Below, in pieces: positions 1 to 10,369 of a stretch of 64,000 nucleotides of DNA. Numbering within the stretch: position 1 is the first letter of the stretch; every line of letters begins with the position of its first letter. The stretch comes from Alentia gelatinosa (lineage: Eukaryota > Annelida > Polychaeta > Phyllodocida > Polynoidae), in the NCBI GenBank assembly GCA_950022655.1, contig OX465584.1, positions 59,894,841-59,958,840 on the forward strand, written 5' to 3'. The translations under genes and the position numbers were made by a program. Under the pieces are notes generated by a model that was not told the DNA's origin, did no database searches, and worked only from the letters and a program-made list of their open reading frames with translations.

Positions 1-688
1 ATAAAATTAAATATATCATCAAAAGACCAAAGCAGTATAAGTGAAAAAAGGGATAAGTCTTGGGTAGAAAGGTCCAGTTATCTTCTGGTCTGAGAAGAAA
101 ATAACCATGCAAATATGGTATCCAAATCTGCAAATAAATATATTTGTTACCATGTACCATGGTTTATAGTAAAGATAGTATATGCCACTTAATGGGCAGT
201 AGCTTGTAGTACTAGGAAGGCATCTTAAAATTTAGTTTTATAAGCTATTTAGTTTCATTAAGATTGACCAGACATGACCAGGTGGTAGGATAAATATATG
301 ACTTTGGGTAATGGACATAAAACTGTTATTATCAAATAATGTCCTTGCTGATTTAAAGTAATGCTTTCTGAATGGAAAGGCCTAATTCAATTTTGCTGAA
401 TTTAGGTAAATTTTGGCACTTATCTGAAGTGGTACTGGACAACGTCTGAGCATGATCAGGTTATGATAGGGATATGGAATCAAGTCTTAAAACTATTTAA
501 GTATACATGAGTTGATACAATTCTCCAATGATCATTGTTATAACCTCTGCTATTAATGTCTTCCTTATTTTCCTTTTTGTTTATCAAACCAATCATCACC
601 TCATCTCTATCTATTACATGATGAGAAAAAGTTTGACATTCTCTGCTCAAACATATAGAGTCACATTCAAAACAGGCATTTGTATCTG
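1..688. other. AT-rich non-coding stretch, nothing recognised
   Basis: No convincing ORF, RNA gene or repeat terminus was seen here. It is moderately AT-rich sequence left of the first TTAA element. Confidence 0.5.
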
Positions 689-1024
689 TTAACCCTTTTA
701 GGGCGAATGATGCCTTGAGGCATCATCCAGCCCAGGGCGAATGATGCCTTGAGGCATCATTTCTCAAAAATCTACAAAATTATTTTTAACAAAAAATAAT
801 GGAGGAACATTAATGAAATTGTCATAGAATGTATGTATGATACCATTGTTAATATTTCTATTCAAAAGAAATAAAAATCTAAGATTATATATCATATCAC
901 ATGATTAAACAATTGAATTGTGTTTTTAACGACTGTGTGCCCATCCTCTAGCTATATAAAGTGCCACCAGCACCCATCCTCCAGGTGGTACCTTGGGCAC
1001 AGGCACCCGTCCTTAAAGGGTTAA
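689..1024 (-). mobile_element. TTAA-flanked element with 34-bp palindrome array, copy 1 (2 units)
   Basis: TTAA lies at 689-692 and again at 1021-1024. Between them the ends are inverted (CCCTTTTAGGG at the left, CCTTAAAGGG at the right). Two units spaced 34 bp apart each carry the palindrome GATGCCTTGAGGCATC (709 and 743). The body after the array is AT-rich and resembles the bodies of the copies at 23880, 27706 and 55761. A TTAA duplication is known for piggyBac and Kolobok transposons; no transposase is present, so this would be a non-autonomous member. Orientation is set by placing the array at the 3' side as in the 23880 copy. Confidence 0.7.
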
Positions 1025-1439
1025 TGTTGACTTTCTCCAAAACTCATAAATACACCCTTCTCAACTGTCGGCTTCTGCTCAATTTATTGCCAGTCTGGGA
1101 GATTGTAAACCTTGACCGATACAATGCCTAGACAGTTTCCCTACCTTATCCATTAACTAGAAATGATAGAAAGGTTAAAGGTTAAAAAAAGTGTAGGGGT
1201 CAGGTCAGTCTAGCAGTGATTCTTTCGCTCGTTGAAAAAGGGCGCAGGATGTCAGTCCCTACCATGTAATGATTTCGGTGAACCTGTGCACACAAGTGTT
1301 ACGGGACTGCCTGAACTACGCAACTTGGCTTGTATATAAGCCGGGTTTCTCTGAACCCTCTCAGTGGCTTGGTGGTGGTAGGTCCAGTACTCCAGTATCT
1401 GGATTAGCCTCCCTGGCTTTACCTGGTGCATCTGTGCCA

Positions 1440-1530
1440 AGGTACTGTACTTTGGTCATGATCTAACTGGGATCACTTCGCTATCGCCTCGTTCATACTA
1501 TTACATGCTCCAAACTCAATAGTGAATGAG
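1440..1530. repeat. Relic of twin-hairpin element (apex only)
   Basis: A CACTTCGCTATCGCCTCG stretch followed by a GCTCCAAACTC arm resembles the apex and arm of the twin-hairpin elements found elsewhere in the window (for example 47396-47625). The rest of the element is not visible. Confidence 0.4.
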
Positions 1531-1539
1531 GACAATATT

Positions 1540-2560
1540 TTGTTAGGGGGATGGGGAGCCACAGCCCTGAGACTGATATTGCTCAGGGTTTCTGTTTTGG
1601 GGTCCTGGAGGCAAAGGCCCCAGACTTAGGTTTTAGATTTTATACGAGCTGTATCCAGGATTTTGATTGAGGGAGGGGGGGTTGTCAGAGTTTACCTGGA
1701 ATGTTGTTGGTGGGCTAATAGCATAGCCCCTGGGAAGTCCAGGGGGCAAAACTCTTGGAAGCATTTTGGTTTCAGATATCATATAATCTATATATCCAGG
1801 ATTTTGTTTCAGGAGGGGGTTGCACTCCTAAGCCTACTGGGGAAGATTGCAAGTACGGATAAAGTGCCTCCTTGGGGGTACAGGATGAGAAGACCCTGAG
1901 GTGCTTGGCTTTTATTGATTAGATAGTCTATTTAGGTTACATAATTGACATAGGGATCAAGTAACAAATCTGTTGGGTCTGGGGATGAAGCCTGGGGATG
2001 AATTTAGATTTATTTTAAAAACTATTTTAAAAGAAATTATAGATGATTGTTCCCATGATTTGGTTTGTGCAGGGGAGTTACACACCTGATACAACATGGG
2101 AAGACCTGTAGTGATCTAGATGCCAAGACCCTGGGATACATAGGGCAAAGCCCATGAAATCAATGTGAATTCATAGATAATACAAGCTGTTCCAATGAAT
2201 TTGTTTCAAGTAGGAGGGCTACGAACATAGAGAGCCTGGCTGGGGTTCCAGCAACATAGCTCCTGCTGGGAGTCCAGGGGGTGAAGCCCCTGGAGGCATT
2301 TGGATTTCTAGATTGCTAGGGGACCTGTGATATAACCCCTCCATGGGGTCCAGGGGGGAAGCCCCTACATTTAATTCAAGGGAGGGTGGGGTGTCACACA
2401 GCCCCTGGCAGCACTTGGATTTTTTACCGATTCTATTGAAACTAGTGAAACAGGTCCCTGAGACTACTCTGAGAGATTGCAATGGGTCTAGGGAAAGGTG
2501 CCTACTTAGAGATCCGGGGGGCGAAGCCCCAGGGTTCACTTATATGTTAAAAACTATTGA
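1540..2560. repeat. Degenerate tandem array with GGGGGCGAAGCCCC-type hairpins
   Basis: About five diverged units repeat the theme GTCCAGGGGGCGAAGCCCC followed by GGCATTTGGATTTT (clear at 2263, 2345 and 2510; weaker at 1601 and 1733). Each contains a small G/C hairpin. The open frames crossing this array on both strands (e.g. 2219-2539 and 2343-2690) are by-products of the repeat. No function is evident. Confidence 0.55.
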
Positions 2561-2568
2561 AGCTAATC

Positions 2569-2665
2569 CAGGGAGCTGTTTAAAAAGTCGAGTGAAGTCT
2601 CGCCAGCGGCACATCGAATTTCAAAGCGAGAGGCCGGCAACAGCGAGCGGCACTTTGAATTGTAA
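2569..2665 (+). mobile_element. Left half of GGAGCTG-type MITE
   Basis: CAG followed by GGAGCTGTTTAAAAAGTCG at 2572 and a core with AGCGAGCGGCACTTTGAA match the left half of the complete copies at 27096 and 34727. The right end is missing here. Confidence 0.6.
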
Positions 2666-2844
2666 GTCAACTCTCCATATTAGTGTCTAACTGTATATGT
2701 GTTTATGGAAACTGTGCGGCTGTTTACCTGAGAGTTCATCCTCAGTGCTCCATAAATATATGCATGATCAATGCAACTTGACCTTATTCAAGGTTCGCTA
2801 GTTCCATGACTGTTATATAGTAAAAAGGATTGTTGGAAACTCCA

Positions 2845-3898
2845 TCGAGGAAATCGGGGCGCCGATTTCTTTGAAAAGATTTTTGCACCAACCACGGTGC
2901 CGTCAATCTACATTCAGTAAAAAGGATACATTTGAAAGGAGTCAATAGAAACCGAAATATAAATAATCCTACCACACAGAACGGTACAATGATATGGCCT
3001 TTCTATAATGTATGAGGCTGACCCTTGCCTTGGACTTACTGCAGTCCGCTATGACAAATTATTCATATTGTTACTCAAAATCAATAAACGTTTACCGTCC
3101 TTTTATAGCTAGACAAATTTAGATTGAATTGAGAACGTGAGAGAAACCGACTGTGTAGATATGTTGCATGGATGAAAAATATCAACGATCGCTATTTGTA
3201 TGGAATGGCAATGTGTAAACATTGATATTACAAATAAAGGAACCTGTTTATACTGATTCAGCAAAGGGAGACGGGGTGAACATAAAACATGTGTATAACT
3301 ATACATCTTTAAAGCTGACATTTCCAATACAAGACTGAATACAGTGATACATACACAATATTACCATGATTTCGAGGAAATCGGGACGCCGATTTCTTTG
3401 AAAAGATTTTTGCACCAACCACCGTGCCGTCAATCTACATTCAGCAAAAAGGATACATTAGAAAGGAGTCAATAGAAACCGGAATATAAATAATCCTACC
3501 ACACAGAACGGTACAATGATATGGCCTTTCTATAATGTATGAGGCTGACCCTTGCCTTGGACTTACTGCAGTCCGCTATGACAAATTATTCATATTGTTA
3601 CTCAAAATCAATAAACGTTTACCGTCCTTTTATAGCTAAACAAATTTAGATTGAATTGAGAACGTGAGAGAAACCGACTGTGTAGAAATGTTGCATGGAT
3701 GAAAAATATCAACGATCTCTATTTGTATGGAATGGCAATGTGTAAACATTGATCTTACAAATAAAGGAACCTGTTTATACTGATTCAGCAAAGGGAGACG
3801 GGGTGAACATAAAACATGTGTATAACTATATATCTTTAAAGCTGACATTTCCAATACAAGATGGAATACAGTGATACATACACAATATTACCATGATT
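2845..3898. repeat. 527-bp tandem duplication, two copies
   Basis: The segment starting TCGAGGAAATCGG at 2845 is repeated at 3372 with only a few differences, and both copies end in CCATGATTTCG. Similar minus-strand open frames (3109-3327 and 3636-3854) sit at the same offset in each copy; they have no recognisable domain and are probably not genes. The right copy runs directly into the MITE terminus at about 3880, so the duplication arose next to, or partly from, that element. Confidence 0.8.
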
Positions 3899-4345
3899 TC
3901 GATCTGAGTGGCTGTATTCTCCCCGTAGTTGACGGGAAGTAAAACTCCTAGCGATAGTGAGGAGTACTACTATAGGCCCGTTTCCATTGGCCGACGAAGA
4001 TTGCTTAGACGTTTTGAGTTACACAGAAAGTCTGTCAGTGGTGCCACTGACTGTGCGTCGGTATAGGAAAATCACTGAGGATAGTAGATTTCACTCAGTG
4101 ACCAAGCTTTCACTCAGTGGTGGGTGGTGCCACATTGCATAATATAAGCAGAAAAAGATGTGGGGCATTTCACGACGTTGTTTGTTTCTATTGACCGATA
4201 TTAGGTCAGCAGTGCCAAAAGTCTGTCGGTGGTTCCTGACTGTAGATCGGTGACGGGAAATCGGCCAATGGAAACGGGCCTGTAGTGTCAACTACAAGGA
4301 GAATACGGCCACACAGATCGAAATCATGGTAATGTTGTATTTATT
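3878..4345. mobile_element. MITE with ATTTCGATCTG termini, interrupted by another MITE
   Basis: The left end (ACCATGATTTCGATCTGAGTG, then GTATTCTCC and GTAGTTGAC) is mirrored at the right (GTCAACTAC, GGAGAATAC, CACACAGATCGAAATCATGG). A single end of the same family lies at 30740-30795. The element at 3974-4281 is inserted between the two halves. Confidence 0.7.
3974..4281. mobile_element. MITE with GGCCCGTTTCCATTGGCCGA termini
   Basis: The 20-bp left terminus GGCCCGTTTCCATTGGCCGA is mirrored at the right end, near 4259-4280 (CGGCCAATGGAAACGGGCC). The interior contains further inverted material (GTCTGTCAGTGGTGCC against GTCTGTCGGTGGTTCC). The same terminus opens the element at 59172 and is found in every unit of the satellite at 59.6-61.8 kb. 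I could not define a target duplication for this copy. Confidence 0.75.
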
Positions 4346-6160
4346 ACTTACCTTTCGACTAATTAATAGGAAAAAATTCTGGTAAATCTGATGCAAGCTC
4401 CGTGCATTGTTTATATAAATTAATTCCTATAATGCCCGTCAGGTGGCCCAAAAAGCCGTATTCTCCCAGGAGATTCTGGAGGTCCGTATTCTACTCAGTA
4501 GCGATCTGTAGGGTCCATAGGCTTAGCATAGAGACTCTGTATTAGGTGGGTAATAAAATATGTACTGCATTTATCATTCATGATTGTTTTCCTTTCCAAA
4601 AGCCATTGCTTTGGTGAGTGTCTTTTCGTGAACCCATACACCTTTTTCTTGTTGACCATACAAGTACAAATTATATAAAGTTTTCTATAATATAATCGAT
4701 AAACATGTGTTTTCTCCACCCTGACCAGTTGTACTTCCGTAATACTCCATGTGTTAATGCCACACTGAACTGAGAAATGTTTCTTTCCTGATACAAGTGT
4801 CTTATCCCTTGAAATCATAATATACATCTGATTAAGAAAAAATATAACTGATTCACACAGAGTTGTCAGCTATAATCATCACCTTAGGCAATATCTTCTT
4901 GGACAAAATTTGACTATATCCTCTAATTTAAGCAGAGCCTCATACACCTTTAGTCTATAGCGCATAGTGAAATACAGAGGAGGTGCGGGAAAATACAATT
5001 TTATTTCAGTAGTAATATTTTTAAAGACGATTCTAATAGTTGTAGTTGTGCAAGATTATTGACATTGGAGGTGATATGTTAGATTAAATAAATATTTAGT
5101 GTGATTGTAATAAAATACAGGATGAGATTGTAGCTTGAAGAAAAAGTGAGATTCAAGTTTGAGATAATGGATAAACGTTGGTGTGAGTGGGTGGGTAAAA
5201 TTTGTGAAGGTGTGCAATGCCGTATGTGCATCGTTTCTTCTACATTTTCCAGGTCCATACCAATTAAAATTCCGGGAAAGTTCCCTACTAGTTTTTACCA
5301 TAATATTCGGTAACCGTTTCAAATACCTGTCTGTTTCCATTCACGGATCTGGCTTGGTGTACAAAAGAAATCGATTTAACCGAGTGCATGAATTATTAGT
5401 TCGTTTAGAGTGTGCAGAACGGAATCTGTACAGCTAGCCAGTTAGCATGAGATATTCGTGCAGACGTATATCAATAATGATAGTGTCAAGGTATATTTAA
5501 CGTTAGAGTGCGTTATCTTTGTGCAAATAAAAAACATTTTAAGAAAAACGTTATAGAGTTTGAATGGCTTGATATGTGAACAATTCTGACTTGGCTTTGG
5601 TAGCGACTACTGAGAAAGTAATCAATTCTGTACGCATCATGCATTGGCACGGAGATATATGTAGATCATTTGTGAAACCATGTTGGGAACTCGTTCGAAC
5701 AAATCGGAGCGCCGATTTCCGTAAATCGGACCCCGATTTTTTCGGGAACAAATTTGTGAAACCATGTCAATGATTTTTGCGTGTGGGTCACATAATTTTT
5801 AAATAATTTTCCATTGGTTGGCGGGAAGTATCCTCTGACCAATGGCTTGTTGTGTGTTATGAGGTGTAGGCCATTGTCAGGTTGTAAGCCTAGACTAGCT
5901 AGACGTAGACCTTAAGAAGAAGGGCGCAAGAACTCAAACACAGACGTACTATGTACTAGTATGAGTCAAGAACTTAACTGAGCTATAATATTGATTCAAT
6001 GACATATCCATGCAGCTTATAAACACATAGCAGGTGGCATCTGGGTTTTGGACAAGCTTGTAAACTCTGTGCCGGGATTGGCTGTTGGAACAGTCTTGTG
6101 CCGGTCTGTCGTACATGCCAAGGAGGGCCGCTTATGTCACTGACAACTCAGGTGTCAGTG
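4346..6160. other. No recognised gene or element
   Basis: Only short ORFs without domain signatures occur. Short inverted GCGCCGATTT motifs at 5705-5745 echo the TCGGGGCGCCGATTT of the duplication at 2845 and suggest an old repeat fragment. Confidence 0.4.
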
Positions 6161-6164
6161 CCAT

Positions 6165-6370
6165 TGCAGAGCGCCCTGCCCCCATGTAGCCAAACTGGGA
6201 ACTAGAGTGAGTGCTAATGAGGGTAATTATGCCATTCACTACATGGCTGCCATCCAGTCAACATCAAGAGTGCCCTGCCCCCATGTGGCCAAACTGGGAA
6301 TTGCAGTTAGCGATAATGAGCGTAATTATGCCATTCACTACATGGCTGCCATACGGTCAACATCAAGACA
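6165..6370 (+). repeat. Two-copy tandem repeat, about 99 bp
   Basis: GCCCTGCCCCCATGTAGCC at 6173 recurs as GCCCTGCCCCCATGTGGCC about 99 bp later, each followed by a TAATTATGCCATTCACTAC block. The overlapping open frames at 6207-6447 are repeats of the same DNA and look non-coding. Confidence 0.7.
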
Positions 6371-7251
6371 GGAAGGGAGCTACTACAAGATGGCAACAGT
6401 TCTATTGCAGTCCTTTTGGTATTAATAATTACGGGCTATTTAGATGAATTAATCTACTCACATAGGAAACAATATAATTGGTCACGATAGGGATGTATAG
6501 ACTGGAACTTTAGAAGGTGTTATGCAGTACCCAGTGTAGACTGGTTTCCTGTCCCGATGAAATATGGGACTGGTAACGCCCAGCTACAAGTGACTTTGAA
6601 CTATCGCTGGTAGTGGCAAGGATGAGCAGCACAACCTCTGTCCTACTCTCCTACCAGGATCTCTGCTAGAAGTATGCCTTTCTCCCTAACAAGTTCCTCC
6701 AAATACCTTATTTCTACTTGTTTAAAATAGAGATAAAAGATAATGTATTAGAATGTTTCTCTAAAAACCAGCGTAGTACTAGCTGAATACTGTTACCCAT
6801 GATGCACCAGAAAAATGTAGGCGTTACCCATAGTGCACCAAAAAATGGAGGGGGTTACCTGGCCTATAATATGAGTAAGCACAGAGGCCAGGGCCCTGTT
6901 TTTTAGTCAAGATTATCTTAGGCTAAGACCGTCTTAAGACAAAAGTGTGCTATAGACAAGATATCTTAGAGGATCTTTGATATATCTTGGGCTAAGACGT
7001 CTTAGGGGCGTCATAGCTGTCTTTTAGTCAAGATTCTCTTGAGGTATCTTAGGGTATCTTAGCTCATATTGGCTCCAAAACGGTCTCAGCCCAAGACAAG
7101 GTTGTAGCTGTCCTAGAGGTGTCTTAAAGGTATCTTATGGCCATGTGACCACATGAGAACAAGAAAACAAGATGCTCTTGTCACTCAGCAGTCCTCTGTC
7201 ACCAGTCCGCACTCAACAGTACACTCAACAGTCCGCACTCAACAGTGAACC

Positions 7252-7400
7252 ACACCCACCCCTGCACCCACCCCCACACCCATCCCCACACCCACACCCA
7301 CACCCACACCCACAAGGATATTTTGGTATCTAGTCAGCTAAAATAAAGTAAAAATCTCAAGGATATTTTGGTATCTAGTTAGCTAAAATAAAGTAACAAT
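7252..7400 (+). repeat. Short CCACAC tract followed by a 54-bp tandem duplication
   Basis: 7252-7316 is CACACCCACCCC-type repeat whose first 40 bp match the start of the larger tract at 8728. It is followed by two copies of an AAGGATATTTTGGTATCTAG unit (7316 and 7364). The matching CCACAC blocks on either side of 7.3-8.7 kb suggest that sequence was inserted into, or duplicated around, one ancestral tract. Confidence 0.65.
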
Positions 7401-7742
7401 GGGTAATTAAATCAAATAATTTATACTAGATCAAATGAATTCAATAAAATTCAGCTGAAAATTCTCCCCCTAAAATAAAGATAAACTAAATCAAATGAAG
7501 TAAATTGAATCAAATATACAGATTAAAATTTAAAATTCCTCCATATATATTTCCAAATGACTCATTCCCATTCGTTTTTATTTTATCTACTTCTTCAAAT
7601 TATTGTTTTATTTCCTTTTTTGATTCTATTTATTATTATTTCTTAATTCTAAAATATATATTTTTTAACCAATTTTATTATTAAAAAGTTTGTTTTTTTA
7701 GTTCTACTTAGTTACAATTTCAATATACATAATCAAATTTTA

Positions 7743-8412
7743 CACTGCACGAAACTTACTGCTTTACATATGTATCCGAAACGCGTCTAACAGTACAATT
7801 TTGCGTCTAGAAGTTAGACCTGTTATCCGTCTCGTAGACGCCTTATCTAGTGGCGTATATATACGTGTCCATGGTCCGGTCTTATATACGTTATATATAC
7901 GCCTGATTCTGTTTATTTACGCCAGTATCCAATAATTCCGACCTCTGCCACTTGGGGACATCAGTGGTAGCATATTTCATTTGCCATTAACCATCCAAGT
8001 ATGTATTATATGAAAATTGCAATCTTATATTACCAATTTATTTGATAAAACTTTCATAAAAGCTGATAGTGGGGGGGCTGGGTTGGGAGGTCACGGGTGG
8101 CGGGTCAGTGTTGGTGTATCCTCTACCAACACCCACAGGACGGGGCGGGCCGCGGGTCGCAATTTTTTTTTTTTTGGGTATCATATATACGCCTGGCGTA
8201 TATATATTGCGCAGAGTATGTTTTATCTTAAATACGCCAGCCGTGAAAGACAGCCAAGTCGCGCACGTCTACATATGGAAACTGTCTTGTAGACGCCCGA
8301 AACGTAGACGCGTATAAGAGGTGTATACAAGTATAAACAAGCCACAATACAGCCGATACGTGCGTTATCGCAATGGCGTATATATATGTAAAATAGTGGT
8401 TTTCGCGCAGTG
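7743..8412. mobile_element. CACTG-terminated MITE with TTA target duplication (CACTA-like)
   Basis: The left end CACTGCACGAAACTTACTG and right end GTGGTTTTCGCGCAGTG are inverted versions of one terminus, flanked by TTA at 7740-7742 and 8413-8415. The interior carries many TATACGCC/GGCGTATA inverted motifs and a T-run followed by GGGTATCATATATACGCC. A CACTR start and a 3-bp duplication fit the EnSpm/CACTA group. A second complete copy with a CGA duplication is at 55105-55509; partial copies are at 22466, 33085, 36060, 36421, 50940 and 57598. Confidence 0.8.
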
Positions 8413-8719
8413 TTATCTATTTATTATTATCATTTTACTTATTTGATTTTTATCATCATTTAATCTTTATTTTTCTTTTTTATACATTATATTCGATGTA
8501 ATTCTAATTAAGTATTACCTTATAAATATATTCAACTAATTTATTCATTGCATTCATTGAACAGACTTCCTTTATTCTTAAATTATTCATTTCACATCTA
8601 TATTCAGTATCAATTTCTCTTGATTTATATCTTAATATTTCAAATTTCTATTCAACATTTTTGAAATAAGAAATAAACTGTTGCCAGTACACCAAGGTAG
8701 TACACCATTGTATACCTAA

Positions 8720-9128
8720 ATACAAATCACACCCACCCCTGCACCCACCCCCACACCCATCCTCACACCCACACCCACACCCACAACCACACCCACAACC
8801 ACACCCACACCCACAACCACACCCACAACCACACCCACAACCACACCCACAACCACGAACACAGCCACAGCCACAGCCACAACCACAACCACACCCACAC
8901 CCACACCCACAACTACAACCACAAGCACATCTACAGCCAAAACCACGAATACAGCCACAGCCACAGCCCCAAACACAAACACAACTACACCCACACCCAC
9001 AACTACAACCACAACCACATCTACAACTAAAACCATATCTACACCCACAAACACAACCACATCTACAGCCAAAACCACAGCCACAGCCACAACCACAACC
9101 ACACCCACACCCACAGCCACACCACAAC
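8720..9128. repeat. CCACAC/CCACAA minisatellite
   Basis: About 400 bp of imperfect hexamer repeat built from CCACAC, CCACAA and CAGCCA. On the minus strand it reads GTGGGTGTGGTTG. It gives artificial Cys/Gly or Val-rich open frames on the minus strand. It lies directly 3' of the tRNA-like head at 9140-9225, so it may have grown from a SINE tail. Confidence 0.85.
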
Positions 9129-9131
9129 AAA

Positions 9132-9225
9132 ATTCTTTTCACCTTTTCTAGGTGAATATGATGTGCCAGCACCGGGGTTTGAACACCCTACCCCCAGCAC
9201 AATTGCCTGATGCCTTACCTATGTC
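9132..9225 (-). repeat. tRNA-derived SINE head
   Basis: Read on the minus strand, the sequence has an A-box-like ATAGGTAAGGCATCAGG, then an anticodon-like stretch, then GGGTGTTCAAACCCCGG, a good B-box/T-arm, then GTGCTGGCACA closing an acceptor-like end. A short tail with CACCTAGAAAAGGTG follows and then the CCACAC minisatellite (GTGTGG on this strand). A functional tRNA is unlikely because the D-arm is short and the acceptor stem is imperfect. No second copy was seen in the window. Confidence 0.55.
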
Positions 9226-10369
9226 TCCACAGAATTGAGTGATGCAATACACTCATGAGACCCCAATATAACTTGATATGACTGTACCAGTGCTGGAGCT
9301 GGTATCCGGCAAGAGTAGAATTATAGAACCTAAGATAGTTCTATATTTGTCTCAAGATCTACCGTGGCGCACCAAGACCTTGTCTATAGGACAGCGGCCA
9401 TCTTTTGTCTTGAAAAAATGTCTTAGATTCTCTAGGATATCTTCGCAGATCTCAGCCCAAGACTAAAAAACAGGGCCCAGGCTTCCAGGCAATACCCAGT
9501 AAGGGTGTGCTGCCACCTGCTGTGAGACTTGGGGACTGGTCCCCTGTCTGTCTACACTCCAGGAGCTAGGCTACACTGGCAACTACTCTGGCAGCCAGAG
9601 CTACACTACGTTAGGTTGGGTTCAGAGGAGGTGTGAAGCGCAGCGCCCCCTATCGTTTTGGCATGGATTCAAATGACAGCTGAGGCAGATTCCTATGCGA
9701 AAGTATAGCAAAATTAGGCTAAATAGTAACAGCTATACAAACAGAAGAAACAAATCCCGATCAGGCCTTACAATTGGGCCGCCACGATTCGTAAGCAATT
9801 ACCTGCGCCTGTATGATGGGTGCCACCCTTACCTTGAGGAGCTGCCAAACATAGCATCATGCTTTGTAACTTGGTTAAACAAATATCTCGAAGATTATGC
9901 TTAAAGGATATTCCATCCGAAATGAGTGTGATGACAGACAGAACAGGACTGAATGAGACTTTGCATGACCATATAATATTGATTAACTGCATTACAGAGG
10001 ACTATGGAAAACCATGAAAAACTCATGAAAAACTCTTATAAGATGAATGTAAAAAAGAAACAACAAAAAAACATACACACCTTGATCCTATAACTGATCC
10101 TATGATCCTATAACTGCTTCTGCAGATGAAATTGTCTAAGAATTGGCTAAATATGTAGTATACATAACTGTATCCAAATTACTCGAGAATGAGACTTATA
10201 ATAAATTAGCGACTATTTCAAGTGGAAATTGTATGCCAATGTAGACTGTATTACAACTACTGGACAAATTATTACTCATAATGACACAAAATTTTAAGCT
10301 ATCACACGGCTCAGCCCCTTGAACTCCTCTTGTCGTATGTAGTCGAGTAATTAACTAACTAACTACGTA

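Larger units (their letters stand above)
6892..9477. mobile_element. CAG-flanked element with GGCCCTGTTTTTTAGTC termini (Harbinger-like)
   Basis: GGCCCTGTTTTTTAGTC at 6892 is mirrored by GACTAAAAAACAGGGCC ending at 9477, and both sides are flanked by CAG (6889-6891 and 9478-9480). A 3-bp CWG target duplication is known for some PIF/Harbinger transposons. No transposase ORF is present. The terminal regions are rich in TCTTAG/CTAAGA repeats. The interior holds an AT-rich segment, a nested CACTG-type MITE (7743-8412), a CCACAC minisatellite and a SINE head. Related termini occur at 20091 and 20914. Confidence 0.75.

Noticed and set aside
3109..3854. Two nearly identical 72-codon minus-strand frames
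   Set aside because: They are the same position in the two copies of a 527-bp tandem duplication and have no domain; similarity reflects the duplication, not coding constraint.
8648..9172. 174-codon Cys/Gly-rich open frame on the minus strand
   Set aside because: It is the translation of the CCACAC minisatellite; the neighbouring frame gives an equally artificial Val-rich product.
9132..9225. Functional tRNA gene on the minus strand
   Set aside because: The D-arm is shortened and the acceptor stem does not pair well; a SINE head is the better reading.
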